From Desulfoluna spongiiphila (GTDB lineage: Bacteria; Desulfobacterota; Desulfobacteria; Desulfobacterales; Desulfolunaceae): DNA of 64,000 nucleotides. The stretch is taken from positions 62,001 through 126,000 of the forward strand of contig NZ_FMUX01000012.1 of assembly GCF_900101345.1 (NCBI RefSeq), read 5' to 3'. Positions within the stretch are counted from its first letter, which is position 1. The number at the start of each line of letters is the position of its first letter. Made by a program: the position numbers and the translations under genes. Positions 26,468-35,306 of this stretch are shown in pieces. The notes beneath the pieces were generated by a model. It saw only the letters and a list, made by a program, of their open reading frames with translations. It searched no databases and had not been told where the DNA came from.

Positions 26468-26743
26468 TTAGTAGTCCACGCGTTCCTTGAGCTCCTTGCC
26501 ACACTTGAAGAACGGCAGCTTCTTGGGGCTGATGAGAACTTTGTCACCGGTTTTCGGGTTGCGGCCGGTGTAGCTCTTGTACTCTTTGACGTAAAATGAA
26601 CAGAGGCCGCGGATTTCTACGCGGTCTCCCCGGGTCAGGGCATCGGTCATTGAATCGAAAAAGATCTGAACAACCTCCGCAGCTTCCGCTTTGGAGATAT
26701 TGGCTTCGTTTTTCAGTGTGGAGATCAGCTCCAGTTTATTCAT
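26468..26743 (-). CDS. HU/IHF family DNA-binding protein
   Basis: A 91-residue nucleoid protein of the bacterial histone-like family, with the expected length and order: helical dimer body (1-45, MNKLELISTLKNEANISKAE), GDRVEIRGLCSF at the start of the beta sheet, the DNA-binding arm GRNPKTGDKVLI (the conserved R-N-P-x-T-G motif), and a closing PFFKCGKELKERV helix. The IRG and KCGKELKERV features are closer to IHF subunits than to HU, but I cannot decide by eye. It has a strong AAGGAGG ribosome-binding site and its own promoter (26810-26838). Confidence 0.93.
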   Translation of the reverse strand: MNKLELISTLKNEANISKAEAAEVVQIFFDSMTDALTRGDRVEIRGLCSFYVKEYKSYTGRNPKTGDKVLISPKKLPFFKCGKELKERVDY

Positions 26744-26809
26744 ACATCCTCCTTAGAATACTAAGACTTATCTTTCAATCTTGACGCCACGCAGGCGTTG
26801 CATCGCTCT

Positions 26810-26838
26810 TAAATAAACGTAAATCCATAGCAAGTCAA
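26810..26838 (-). promoter_or_regulatory. Sigma-70-type promoter of the HU/IHF gene
   Basis: On the minus strand TTGACT (26838-26833), a 17-bp spacer, then TATTTA (26815-26810). Transcription would start near 26803, giving a leader of about 60 bases that contains a short hairpin (ACGCC/GGCGT) before the AAGGAGG site. Confidence 0.7.
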
Positions 26839-26948
26839 GGGGTTATGGAGAAGTTTTGAGCGGTTTGTGGAAAAAAGTGAAATCGCCGGGTTTTCAGGGG
26901 GCCCCGGGGGACGGAGCCGGGGCGGTCGCAGGGTGCGATGCCCCGGAT

Positions 26949-27467
26949 TTACGGGACGCGCTCGATGTCCGTATCGGCGACGTGGACCGCTGCGGACTGG
27001 CCCAGGATATCGATGTTGACGATGACGCGGCCCTGGCCGAGGTGCTTGGCAAAGATGCCGGTGATTCCCTCAAAGGGCCCCCGGGTGACGATGACCGCCT
27101 CCCCTTCCAGGAAGGCTGCGGAGGTGAAGATCTCTTCTCCTGCGGAGACCATGATCTGAAGGGAAGAGAGGGAGTCCTCCGGGATGGGTACCGGTCCCCG
27201 GGTGCTGCCCAGGACACGGACCACGCCCAGGGTCTTGAGGATGGAAAGATGATTTTCAGGGGTGAGCCCTGCCTTGACAAAGACGTAACCGGGAAAGAGG
27301 GGGACATCGAGAACCACGCGGCGGTCCTTTCTCTTGCTCGGCTTTTTCATTTTGGGAAGGAAGGTCTCAAAGGATTTTTTGGTCAGGTTGTCGAAAACCA
27401 CATTTTCAAAACGACTCCGCGTGTGAAGGGCGTACCACATCTCTTCCGTCGGGGTGATAATCGTCAT
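26949..27467 (-). CDS. NusG paralogue (RfaH/UpxY-like antiterminator)
   Basis: A 172-residue NusG-family protein. The NGN domain (about 8-105) starts MWYALHTRSRFENVV and has VPLFPGYVFVKA; the KOW domain (about 120-165) reads GEAVIVTRGPFEGITGIFA. It is shorter and more divergent than a housekeeping NusG and is not next to secE or ribosomal protein genes, so it is probably a specialised elongation factor like RfaH or the UpxY proteins that act on long surface-polysaccharide operons. It sits directly downstream of lptD (84-bp gap with a hairpin), consistent with a cell-envelope target. The start has GAGGATC upstream. Confidence 0.85.
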   Translation of the reverse strand: MTIITPTEEMWYALHTRSRFENVVFDNLTKKSFETFLPKMKKPSKRKDRRVVLDVPLFPGYVFVKAGLTPENHLSILKTLGVVRVLGSTRGPVPIPEDSLSSLQIMVSAGEEIFTSAAFLEGEAVIVTRGPFEGITGIFAKHLGQGRVIVNIDILGQSAAVHVADTDIERVP

Positions 27468-27505
27468 GGGAAGATCCTCAAAAGGGTGTCATGGTTTGGT
27501 GTGCC

Positions 27506-27530
27506 TGGCCCCCGGAGTCCCGGGCGGCCA
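27506..27530 (-). terminator. Intercistronic hairpin between lptD and the nusG paralogue
   Basis: On the minus strand TGGCC-G-CCCGG pairs with CCGGG-G-GGCCA around GACT. It has no U-run. It may attenuate or stabilise the transcript between lptD and the NusG-like gene. Confidence 0.5.
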
Positions 27531-27551
27531 GAACACAGTGTTTGGTACCGC

Positions 27552-29819
27552 TTAATTGGCATCGTAGCTGCTGTCAAACCCGCCTAAGCCCGTAAGCTCG
27601 ACGCCGAAGACGATTTTTGTGTCGTCGGTGGAGTCTTCATACCGGGTGAACAGGGCCCAGCATGAGGAGGTGTAGGTGAGGCCGACTGATTTCTTGATGT
27701 CTTCGCTCTCCTCAAGGTCCCGTTCGTAGTCGCAGTCAAGGGTGATGCGGTCGAAGATGTCCATCTTCAATCTGGCCACAAGGCTGTCCGTGGACTCGTA
27801 ACTTGACGATGCGGGGATGCCGAGGCTCTCGTGGATGCTCTCCAGGGGGTCCCGTTTCTTTCGGTGGCTGATGCTGAAGAGCTTGGTCTCTTCCGTTCCC
27901 AGGATCAGGGCGCTGTTCTGGGTGAGCATTTCGGACTCGTACCAGCTCCAGGTGCCGTCAAATTTGAAATAGAGGTTCATGACAGGGTTGAAGATAAGCT
28001 CTGCGTAAAAGGGCCTGAACGGCTCCTTGGTGAGGCCGTTGCGCCACTGGGACGGGTCTGTTTCCCGGTCCTCCTGAATGTCCCAGGTCTGGGAGATGGT
28101 CGCGGTGAGGAGGTCGCGGTAGACGGGGAGGCTCTCCCCGTTTTTCTTTGAGGTCAGGATCGAGTCCAGTTTCAGGGTGATCTGGTTTTTGCCGTCCAGC
28201 TCGTCCACGGTGTCGAAGGTGGGGTACTCGGTGTCGTCCAGGCGTTCCTGCCAGTCGTAGGTCAGGGTCGGCTTGAGGCGGTGACGGGCCTTGTCGGCCC
28301 AGTCGGCGTCCGTGTTGAAGATCTTGTAAAACTCCGTGGAGATGTCCGTGGTGAACTCGGGGACAGCGGTGGAGTGGGTGCCGGAAAACGCGCTGGCTGA
28401 GTCCTCGGTGTCGATGTCCCACCAGAGGCCGCGGACGCCTGCGCTGGGGTCCACGGAGAAGGCGCCGACCTTAAAGGGCATGTAGACTTTGGGCAGGATG
28501 TAGGTGCGCTCCCCGTCGTAGAGGGAGCTGGTGAGGTCCTGGCGGTAAAAGCTGGTGGCCCCGCCTGTCATGGACATCTGAAAGGGCGAGGTGCCCAGGG
28601 CGCTTCGGGACTGGCTCACGGTGAGGGAGGGGAGCTGCTGGAGGGTGGAATCCTCCGTGTCCTGGGAGCGGGCCACGACGTCATCGTTCCAGATGCCCGA
28701 AAGGCTGGCGGTAAACGCGTTGGTGGTCTTGGACACGGAGAGTTTGTTGGTCCTTACCGTGTCGGTGTGGTCTTCGATGGTGCGGCCCATGTACTCTTCC
28801 ATGTCGTCCTGGGTGGCGTCAAAGCCCCCGGGGCCGTCTTTGAACTCCCGCAGGTAATCCTGGTCGCTGACCCAGTCCAGGTCGAGCTTGGCCTTGAAGC
28901 CCCCGGGGAGTTCCTGGTCGGCTTTGCCGCGGAACCAGTACCGGTCCGTGTTGGTGCGGTCCGGGGAGCCGTCGTAGCCGTAGTCGGAGTTCTCGCTGGT
29001 GCCGTCGTCGATCTTGCGGTCGTTGAGGCCCTCGGCGGAAAAGATGCCCTTGGACAGGGCGCTTGCCATGTACCGGAATTCGACGCCCCCGCGGGTGCCC
29101 CGCTCGGTCATGTGGTTGGCGTAGACGGTGGCGTCCATGCTGTCGCCCAGGGTAACGAACAGGGGCTGGATGATGTCAAGTCCCTTGCGGGAGGAGTACC
29201 CCACCAGGGGGGCCAATAGGCCTGTCTGCCGCTTGATCTTGACGGGGAACAGGAGAAAGGGGGTGTAGACCACCGGGACACCGGCGGTTTTCAGCATCAC
29301 GTGATGGGCCGTGCCGTAGCCTTCCACGGTGATGTCGAACTTGCGCCCGGTGATGGCCCAGTCCGGGTTTTCCCCGTCACAGGTGGTGACGGTGACTCGT
29401 TCGGCCGTGTACCGGTTCTCCCCGCGTTTTTCAAGGGTTTCACCCCGGATCCACAGGTTTCGGCTCTTGATGAAGACGGTGCCGTTGGTGATGGTGCCTT
29501 CCTTGCTCTCCATGGCGTAGGTGACGGTGTCGGCGGTGACCACGTCTTCTTCGGAGGTGAGACGTACGTTGCCTTCGGCCTCTGCGGTGCCGTCCTGGAT
29601 ATGGTAGGTCACGTGATCTGCGACCAGGGTGACGGCACCGTCGGTGACCAGGACGTTGCCTTCGGCGATATAAACCCCTTTGGCTGCGTCATGGGCCAGG
29701 CTGTCTGCGGTGATGTTCACCGGGGATTGGCCCGATGTCGGGGCGGCAGAGGCGGGTGTAACCGTGAAGAGAAGGATGCTTAGCAGGAGAAACCATGTGA
29801 ATCTGTGCGGAAAGACCAT
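27552..29819 (-). CDS. lptD: LPS-assembly protein LptD
   Basis: A 755-residue outer-membrane protein that inserts lipopolysaccharide into the outer leaflet with LptE. The signal peptide is about 1-25 (WFLLLSILLFTVTPASA). The N-terminal OstA/LptA-like beta-jellyroll, about 34-140, has repeated strands (NITADSLAHDAAKGVYIAEG, then VRLTSEEDVVTADTVTYAM). The LPS-export beta-barrel follows, about 180-755, starting VPVVYTPFLLFPVKIKRQTG and carrying many alternating aromatic strands. It lies divergent from tmk; the nusG paralogue follows on the same strand. Confidence 0.93.
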   Translation of the reverse strand: MVFPHRFTWFLLLSILLFTVTPASAAPTSGQSPVNITADSLAHDAAKGVYIAEGNVLVTDGAVTLVADHVTYHIQDGTAEAEGNVRLTSEEDVVTADTVTYAMESKEGTITNGTVFIKSRNLWIRGETLEKRGENRYTAERVTVTTCDGENPDWAITGRKFDITVEGYGTAHHVMLKTAGVPVVYTPFLLFPVKIKRQTGLLAPLVGYSSRKGLDIIQPLFVTLGDSMDATVYANHMTERGTRGGVEFRYMASALSKGIFSAEGLNDRKIDDGTSENSDYGYDGSPDRTNTDRYWFRGKADQELPGGFKAKLDLDWVSDQDYLREFKDGPGGFDATQDDMEEYMGRTIEDHTDTVRTNKLSVSKTTNAFTASLSGIWNDDVVARSQDTEDSTLQQLPSLTVSQSRSALGTSPFQMSMTGGATSFYRQDLTSSLYDGERTYILPKVYMPFKVGAFSVDPSAGVRGLWWDIDTEDSASAFSGTHSTAVPEFTTDISTEFYKIFNTDADWADKARHRLKPTLTYDWQERLDDTEYPTFDTVDELDGKNQITLKLDSILTSKKNGESLPVYRDLLTATISQTWDIQEDRETDPSQWRNGLTKEPFRPFYAELIFNPVMNLYFKFDGTWSWYESEMLTQNSALILGTEETKLFSISHRKKRDPLESIHESLGIPASSSYESTDSLVARLKMDIFDRITLDCDYERDLEESEDIKKSVGLTYTSSCWALFTRYEDSTDDTKIVFGVELTGLGGFDSSYDAN

Positions 29820-30280
29820 GTTAAAGCGTGCCTGTGTCGTCTGTCACCCCAATGGATGGGGGGTTGGGTTGAGGTCTCCGGCCGGTGGCGGCTCAGGTGG
29901 CCCCGGCGGACCTGACGCGTATGGCGACCGGTCGACGTCGAGGCGTCGAAGAACAAGTGTGGCTTTGATTTTTCCCGGGCCATCACGTATGATGCGATCG
30001 AAAAAAGTCACCGTGCGGATCGCACCCTGCGCCGTTCTTTATGGTCAAGAGGGTGCAGACGCGATGGCGCCGGAGACAGAACGTGAGGGAGCGCATGCCG
30101 TTGCCTGTTGTGTCGGTCCGGAGCCTGCCCGCGCCAAGGCGTGCAGGGGGCTTTGCGAAGCCACCCGAGTTATAAACCCCGAATGCCCTGAAAAGTCAAG
30201 CTGAACATGGCTCGGGGCCGGGACGATACATGCCCAGTTGCGTGGAAACGAAGCCATCGGAAACGAGTTGAGGAACGACT
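29820..30280. other. Divergent promoter region between lptD and tmk
   Basis: A 461-bp gap between genes reading outward. It must hold both promoters, but no box pair is clear by eye. Small open frames here have no ribosome-binding sites and no recognisable sequence. No repeat or RNA gene seen. Confidence 0.4.
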
Positions 30281-30925
30281 ATGCTGATTACCCTTGAAGG
30301 GATTGAAGGCTCGGGAAAGAGCACTCAGATAAAACGGATTACGGCCCACCTTGAAAAAAAAGGGCGCCGGTGTGTTACCACCCGGGAACCCGGAGACACG
30401 TCCATCGGGAAGAAGATCCGGGCGATTCTCCTCGACCCGGAGAACAGTGAACTCACGTCCCTTGCGGAGCTTTTTCTTTATGCTGCCGACCGCGCCCAGC
30501 ACCTGGGTGAGCGGGTCCTTCCCCATCTGTCGGCAGGGGACGTGGTGGTGAGTGATCGGTTTTTCGATGCCACCACCGCCTACCAGGGGTATGCCCGGGG
30601 CCTGGACCTTGAGGTGATTGAAAAGATCCATACCATGGTGCTCAAAGGGCTGCGGCCCGACTTGACCCTGCTCCTGGATCTGCCCCCCGAGGTGGGTCTG
30701 GGGCGGGCCATCTCCGCCATTGAGTCCGGGGACCGCACCGTTGACGAGTCCCGATTCGAGCAGGAGGCCCTGGCTTTTCACGAGAAGGTTAGGGCAGGCT
30801 ACCTGGCCCTGGCCCACCGGGAGCCCGAGCGGTTTGTGGTTATTGATGCCACCGTCTCCCCCGATGAGGTGACCGACGCCATTACGCGGGCCATTGACGA
30901 TCGCCTGGCCCGGAACAAGGGATGA
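30281..30925 (+). CDS. tmk: Thymidylate kinase
   Basis: A 214-residue dTMP kinase that makes dTDP for DNA synthesis. Motifs: P-loop GIEGSGKSTQI (about 7-17), TREPGDTSIGKKIR (the DR-like TREPG motif), LFLYAADRAQHL, VVVSDRFFDATTAYQGYARGLD (the DRY-like lid region) and LLDLPPEVGLGRA followed by a LID. The length is normal. Its stop codon overlaps the start of the cysteine synthase fusion (ATGA), so the two are translationally coupled. Confidence 0.95.
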   Translation: MLITLEGIEGSGKSTQIKRITAHLEKKGRRCVTTREPGDTSIGKKIRAILLDPENSELTSLAELFLYAADRAQHLGERVLPHLSAGDVVVSDRFFDATTAYQGYARGLDLEVIEKIHTMVLKGLRPDLTLLLDLPPEVGLGRAISAIESGDRTVDESRFEQEALAFHEKVRAGYLALAHREPERFVVIDATVSPDEVTDAITRAIDDRLARNKG

Positions 30926-33237
30926 AAAGAGCTGAGACCATGACAACCCATACGATACTGGACGCCATCGGCAACACCCCCCTTGTGGAGGTGACGCGAC
31001 TGAACCCCAACCCCCGTGTGCGCATCCTTGCCAAGCTCGAGTATGTCAACCCCGGCGGTTCAATCAAGGACCGCGCCGCCCTGTCCATGATCGAGTATGG
31101 GGAGAAGACCGGGGAACTGACCCCGGATAAAACGGTCATCGAAGCCACCAGCGGCAACACCGGCATCGGTTTGGCCATGGTTTGCTCGGTGAAGGGGTAT
31201 CGGTTGAAGCTTGCCATGAGCGAAGCGGTGAGCGAAGAGCGCCAGAAGATCCTGAGGGCACGCGGGGCCGAGATCGTCTTGACCCCGGGCCATCTGGGTA
31301 CGGACGGGGCCATTGATGAGGTCACCCGGCTGGTGGCTGAACACCCGGAGGCCTATTACCGCAGCAACCAGTACAGCTCCCCTGCCAACTGGATGGCCCA
31401 TTACCATGGGACCGGCCCCGAGATCTGGGCGCAGTGTGACGGCCTGGTGGACTGCGTGGTGGCCTCCATGGGCACCACCGGGACCCTCATGGGGCTCTCC
31501 CGGCGCATGAAAGAGTACCGGGACGGGATTCGTATCGTGGGGGTTGAGCCCTACCTCGGCCATGGCATCCAGGGCCTCAAGAATATGAAGGAGGCCAACG
31601 AGCCTCCGATTTATGAACGCCGTCGCCTGGACGCCAAGGTCAACGTCGAAGACGACGAGGCCTTTGAGATGACCCGCAGGCTCGCCGCGGAAGAGGGCCT
31701 TTTTGTGGGCATGAGCAGCGGGGCGGCCATGGTGGCCGCCGTGAAGGAAGCCGAGTCCATGGAATCGGGCACCGTGGTGGTGGTCCTGCCCGACGGGGGG
31801 GAGCGCTATCTCTCCACCCATCTTTTTTCGGTGAAGGACAAACCCGGGCCCATGCTCTACAACACGCGTACCGGACGCCGGGAGGTGTTTGCCCCCAGGG
31901 ATCCCGGGGTGGTGACCCTCTACTCCTGCGGCCCCACGGTCCATCAGCGCATGGATCTTTCCCTCATGCGACGGTTCCTTTTTTCGGATCTTCTCAGCCG
32001 TTACCTGAGTTACCGGGGGTTTTCTGTGCGTCACGTCATCAACATCACCGATCTTGACGACAAGACCATCGCCGGAGCCGCAGAAAAAGGGGTGCCCCTG
32101 GCCGAGTTCACCCGGTACTGGATCGATCTGTTCCACAAAGACCTGGCCGCCCTGACCATCAAGGCCCCTGAGGCCTGCCCCAAGGTGAGCGATCATGTGG
32201 ACAAGATGGTGGATGTCACCGAAGAGCTCCTTAAAAAGGGCGTGGCCTACGAGAAACTCCGGTCTGTCTATTTTGACATTTCCCAGGTGGAATCCTACGG
32301 GCGGATGTCCGGGGTGGACTTGGAGAAAATTCGCCTGGGCGCCACCGTGGACCTTGATGAATATGAAAAAGAAAACCCCCGGGATTTTACCCTTTTTAAA
32401 CGCACCCGGGGCCGGGAGCGGGAGATGGGCGTGAGCATCGCCACGCGGTGGGGGCGGGTGCGTCCCTCGCTGCATGTGCAGTGCGCAGCCATCTCCATGG
32501 CGTTTCTGGGGGGCGGTTTTGACATCCACACCAGCAGCCGGGAGCTTTTGTTTCCCCACCATGAAAACGAAGAGGCCATTGCCCGGGCCCTTACCGGCGA
32601 CCCCCTTGCCCGGTTCTGGCTCCACTGCGACCGGGTTCTGGTCCACGGCCGGAAGATAGAGGGCAGCGGCTCCCGGATGACCTTGGAGGAGATCCGGGAT
32701 CTGGGCTTTGACGGACGGGTTCTGCGATACTGGCTTCTCTCCGGCCACTACCGAAAGCCCCTGCATTTTTCTTCTGACCGTCTGGAAGAGGCGGCCAAGG
32801 CCCTTGCCAAGATCGATGCCTGCATCAAGGCCTTGATGAACCGGGAGTCGGGGCGCCCCTTCACCGATCTGGACCAGGTGGTCTACGACATTCGGCGGGG
32901 CCTTATCGACGCCATGGATGACGACCTCAATGTCTCGCGTACCCTGGCGGTGATCTTCCGGGCCATCCGGCGGATCAACGCGTTGCTGGGGGAGGGGTGG
33001 ATCGATGCGGACGGCGCCAAGGAGCTCCTTAAGATATTCCGGGATGTGGATCAGGTCCTCGGGGTCTTTGATTTTGCCGAAGGCAAGGGGGCGTGCCGTG
33101 ACGAGGTGGCGTCCCTTCTGGCCGAGCGGTCCGAGGCCAGGGAAAACGGTGCGTGGGAACGGGCCGATGCCCTGCGCGAGCGGCTGGAGGCCATGGGCGT
33201 CACCGTCCGTGATGCCCGTGCCGCAGGGAACGCCTGA
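30922..33237 (+). CDS. Cysteine synthase fused to degenerate CysRS-like domain
   Basis: A 771-residue fusion. Residues about 8-305 are a complete fold-type II PLP enzyme of the cysteine synthase group: GGSIKDR (PLP Lys49), TSGNTG (76-81), GTTGT (184-188), SSGAA (265-269). Residues about 312-771 align along their length with cysteinyl-tRNA synthetase. The zinc-ligand positions are kept (CGPTV at 336-340, Cys521, HHENE at 546-550), but the HIGH motif reads DLSL (345-348) and the KMSKS loop reads KIEGSGSRM (578-586). ATP binding, and hence tRNA charging, is therefore unlikely. The zinc site that recognises cysteine thiol may persist, so product sensing or channelling is an inference. It overlaps tmk by four bases. 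An alternative start lies at 30940. Confidence 0.85.
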   Translation: MKRAETMTTHTILDAIGNTPLVEVTRLNPNPRVRILAKLEYVNPGGSIKDRAALSMIEYGEKTGELTPDKTVIEATSGNTGIGLAMVCSVKGYRLKLAMSEAVSEERQKILRARGAEIVLTPGHLGTDGAIDEVTRLVAEHPEAYYRSNQYSSPANWMAHYHGTGPEIWAQCDGLVDCVVASMGTTGTLMGLSRRMKEYRDGIRIVGVEPYLGHGIQGLKNMKEANEPPIYERRRLDAKVNVEDDEAFEMTRRLAAEEGLFVGMSSGAAMVAAVKEAESMESGTVVVVLPDGGERYLSTHLFSVKDKPGPMLYNTRTGRREVFAPRDPGVVTLYSCGPTVHQRMDLSLMRRFLFSDLLSRYLSYRGFSVRHVINITDLDDKTIAGAAEKGVPLAEFTRYWIDLFHKDLAALTIKAPEACPKVSDHVDKMVDVTEELLKKGVAYEKLRSVYFDISQVESYGRMSGVDLEKIRLGATVDLDEYEKENPRDFTLFKRTRGREREMGVSIATRWGRVRPSLHVQCAAISMAFLGGGFDIHTSSRELLFPHHENEEAIARALTGDPLARFWLHCDRVLVHGRKIEGSGSRMTLEEIRDLGFDGRVLRYWLLSGHYRKPLHFSSDRLEEAAKALAKIDACIKALMNRESGRPFTDLDQVVYDIRRGLIDAMDDDLNVSRTLAVIFRAIRRINALLGEGWIDADGAKELLKIFRDVDQVLGVFDFAEGKGACRDEVASLLAERSEARENGAWERADALRERLEAMGVTVRDARAAGNA

Positions 33238-33296
33238 ACACGGCCCGAAGACACTCTTGCGCACACCTTTAAATACAGGACAAGGGAGCAACCAGA

Positions 33297-34229
33297 ATGA
33301 TGCGTGTACGATACTTTCCCCATACCCATATGAGCGATGCCGTTGCCGATGTGCTGACGCACCTGTTTGAAGACGTGGTCGTGACCAAGGCCTCCAGCCA
33401 CGATCCCGTGCCCGAAGGGGTGACGGCCCTTGGGCCGTCATCTGAAGAGGAGGCGCGTTTAAGTGCCCTTCTGGCCGACTGGCGGCGCTTCAGCGGGATC
33501 CACGGGGAGGATGCGGCCACCTACGCCCGGGGCCTGGGGCAACGGGTGGATCCGGTGGACGAGATGCTGACCACCCAGATCAAAAGCGAGCTTCAGCGCC
33601 AGGTGAAAGGAGATCCGGTGCGGGACGAGGGCACCGATGCCGCCACGACGGCCCGGGCCCTTCTCAGTCTGGCCGCCGAATACGACCTGAGAAACCGGGA
33701 CCTTGACCGTGACCTGGCACGGATTGACGCCATGCAGCAGTCGATTCTGGACACCCTGAAAGGGGAGGCCATGGAGGTGCCCGAGATGCCGGCCCCTGAC
33801 GAGGCTTCCGGCGAGGTGAAAATGATGAGGCGCCTGTCTGCCTGGGCGACCCTGTTCACAGGGGAGGGTGACATCTGCCCGGATCGTCTCTTTGTTACCA
33901 CGAGCCGGGAGGCCCTTGAGCTTGTGGAAGAGCATGGCTGCGCCTCCCTTGAAGAGCTCGGGGTGTTTGGCGGCGAACGCCTGGACAGCGTTCTCCTGGC
34001 GGCTTTGCTTGCCGGTGATGCCTCCGGGGCGTCCTTGAAAAAAGGGGCCGACGCAGGTGGTGGGCCCGTCACGGTCAGGATATGTATTGCTCGAGGTGAA
34101 CACCCGTATGCTCTTTTTAACCGGTTTGCTTGCGGAACAAATGTTTCTCCCGGGGTGTCCTCTGTTCAACCGTCTAAAATAAAAGAAAATATATTGTTTG
34201 TCTTGGTTGATTCTGTTGCCCGGAGCTAG
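33297..34229 (+). CDS. Hypothetical protein
   Basis: A 310-residue soluble, acidic protein downstream of the cysteine synthase fusion, with GGGAGCA before its ATG. The N-terminus MMRVRYFPHTHMSDAVADVL is followed by mostly helical charged segments. There is no signal peptide, TM or catalytic motif. It could be a conserved deltaproteobacterial protein of unknown function. The last 50 or so codons (from about 34080) are AT-rich, unlike the rest of the gene, and have no obvious structure. This may mark a junction or a late frameshift, so the true C-terminus is uncertain. Confidence 0.65.
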   Translation: MMRVRYFPHTHMSDAVADVLTHLFEDVVVTKASSHDPVPEGVTALGPSSEEEARLSALLADWRRFSGIHGEDAATYARGLGQRVDPVDEMLTTQIKSELQRQVKGDPVRDEGTDAATTARALLSLAAEYDLRNRDLDRDLARIDAMQQSILDTLKGEAMEVPEMPAPDEASGEVKMMRRLSAWATLFTGEGDICPDRLFVTTSREALELVEEHGCASLEELGVFGGERLDSVLLAALLAGDASGASLKKGADAGGGPVTVRICIARGEHPYALFNRFACGTNVSPGVSSVQPSKIKENILFVLVDSVARS

Positions 34230-34277
34230 TGATTGGTTGGGGGGCTTTTCATGGATGCTACTTTTTTAAAAACCATG

Positions 34278-34303
34278 TTGACAGCCCCTGAAAAATATAT
34301 AAT
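34278..34303 (+). promoter_or_regulatory. Probable promoter of the ferredoxin gene
   Basis: An AT-rich island holds TTGACA (34278-34283) and TATAAT (34298-34303). The spacing is only 14 bp, so one of the boxes may be shifted; TAATGA three bases further on is an alternative. A small hairpin (CAGGC/GCCTG, 34337-34353) follows in the leader before AAGGAGG. Confidence 0.4.
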
Positions 34304-34405
34304 GAATAGATCTGACTTCGACAGGACAGATTATTCTCAGGCGTTTTCAGCCTGATTTTAGTTTGGGTGAGAATATAACTGAATATTTTTTAAGGAGGCT
34401 TTAAG

Positions 34406-34594
34406 ATGGGTTTCGAACCTAAAGTAGATGTTGCCAAGTGCACCGGTTGCGAAGAGTGTGTAGACGTATGCCCCACTGAGGTATTTGAGATGAAGGACGG
34501 CAAGTCCGCCGCTTCTAACGCTGAAGAGTGCCTCGGCTGCGAAAGCTGCGTTGAAGTGTGCGAATCTGACGCGATTACTGTTGAAGAAAACTAG
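34406..34594 (+). CDS. 2x[4Fe-4S] ferredoxin
   Basis: A 62-residue bacterial-type ferredoxin, a small cytoplasmic electron carrier. Two cluster motifs are visible: CTGCEECVDVCP (12-23) and CLGCESCVEVCE (43-54), each C-x2-C-x2-C-x3-C. The second motif ends in Glu where Pro is usual. The protein is highly acidic. Ideal AAGGAGG ribosome-binding site, a strong AT-rich promoter region upstream and a clean terminator downstream indicate a separately and probably highly expressed gene. Likely donors and acceptors cannot be named. Confidence 0.95.
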   Translation: MGFEPKVDVAKCTGCEECVDVCPTEVFEMKDGKSAASNAEECLGCESCVEVCESDAITVEEN

Positions 34595-34610
34595 TTGATG
34601 TTTTTTTCAT

Positions 34611-34651
34611 AAATCCCCGACGCGCTCCGGTGCTGTCGGGGATTTTTTTTC
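34611..34651 (+). terminator. Rho-independent terminator of the ferredoxin gene
   Basis: AATCCCCGAC (34612-34621) pairs with GTCGGGGATT (34635-34644), followed by a run of eight T. It lies about 17 bp after the stop codon. Confidence 0.92.
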
Positions 34652-34809
34652 CCGCCTCTTTCAGACTCGCCTCTCAAATCCTCTTTTGAAAACACATGGT
34701 TTTGTGCTTTCGGTGCGGGCAGTGGTTCAACAACCACCTTGCCCGGGCAAGCAATTTGTGATACGTCGTTTTTTTATACATATCTCTTAAAAGTGGAATC
34801 GTTTGGTTT

Positions 34810-35142
34810 ATGAAACAGTATGTCATTGATGAACTGAGACCCGAGGATTACGACAAGATCAAGGCCTGGCTTGACGACAATCTGGAGCAGTCGCAACTGG
34901 GAGACCTTTACTGGCTTCCCCTGGACGACGCCCTGCTCAATGACGTGCAGCGGGAACATACCGGCTGTGCGCCCCATGTTTTTGCCCTGGAGCTTGGGCC
35001 GGCAAGCCTTTCATGTGAACTGCTTGTCAGGACACGGAAAAAAGTCACCTGCTCCTGCATCGGCTACGCCACAGACCGGCAGTTCCTCTGGTTGGTGGGG
35101 CGTGTGGATGCCGTATTTAAAGCTGCCGGGGTCCTCAACTGA
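34810..35142 (+). CDS. Hypothetical protein
   Basis: A 110-residue soluble protein (MKQYVIDELRPEDYDKIKAW). A mixed alpha/beta pattern ends in LWLVGRVDAVFKAAG. It has three cysteines (two in the segment TCSCIGYATD) but no known metal motif. It precedes the RNase J gene by 165 bp on the same strand. I do not recognise a family; small proteins like this are common near RNase J in related bacteria only as a guess. Confidence 0.65.
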   Translation: MKQYVIDELRPEDYDKIKAWLDDNLEQSQLGDLYWLPLDDALLNDVQREHTGCAPHVFALELGPASLSCELLVRTRKKVTCSCIGYATDRQFLWLVGRVDAVFKAAGVLN

Positions 35143-35306
35143 TCGGCAGAGCTTCCCTGAACATCCATTGTCCACACACCGCCCACGGCACTCCGGGCAA
35201 GGCGAGATGCTTATACGGTGGACAATCCATTACATATTGTATATCGATAGCCATTATTAGACGTTTAACGAGATCATCAATCAACATCACGAGACTGGGT
35301 GAATAG

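Noticed and set aside
31060..33441. A 793-codon open frame on the minus strand opposite the cysteine synthase fusion
   Set aside because: It has no recognisable motif, is rich in His, Gly and Pro as expected for an antisense frame of GC-rich DNA, and lies fully over a gene with clear catalytic motifs.
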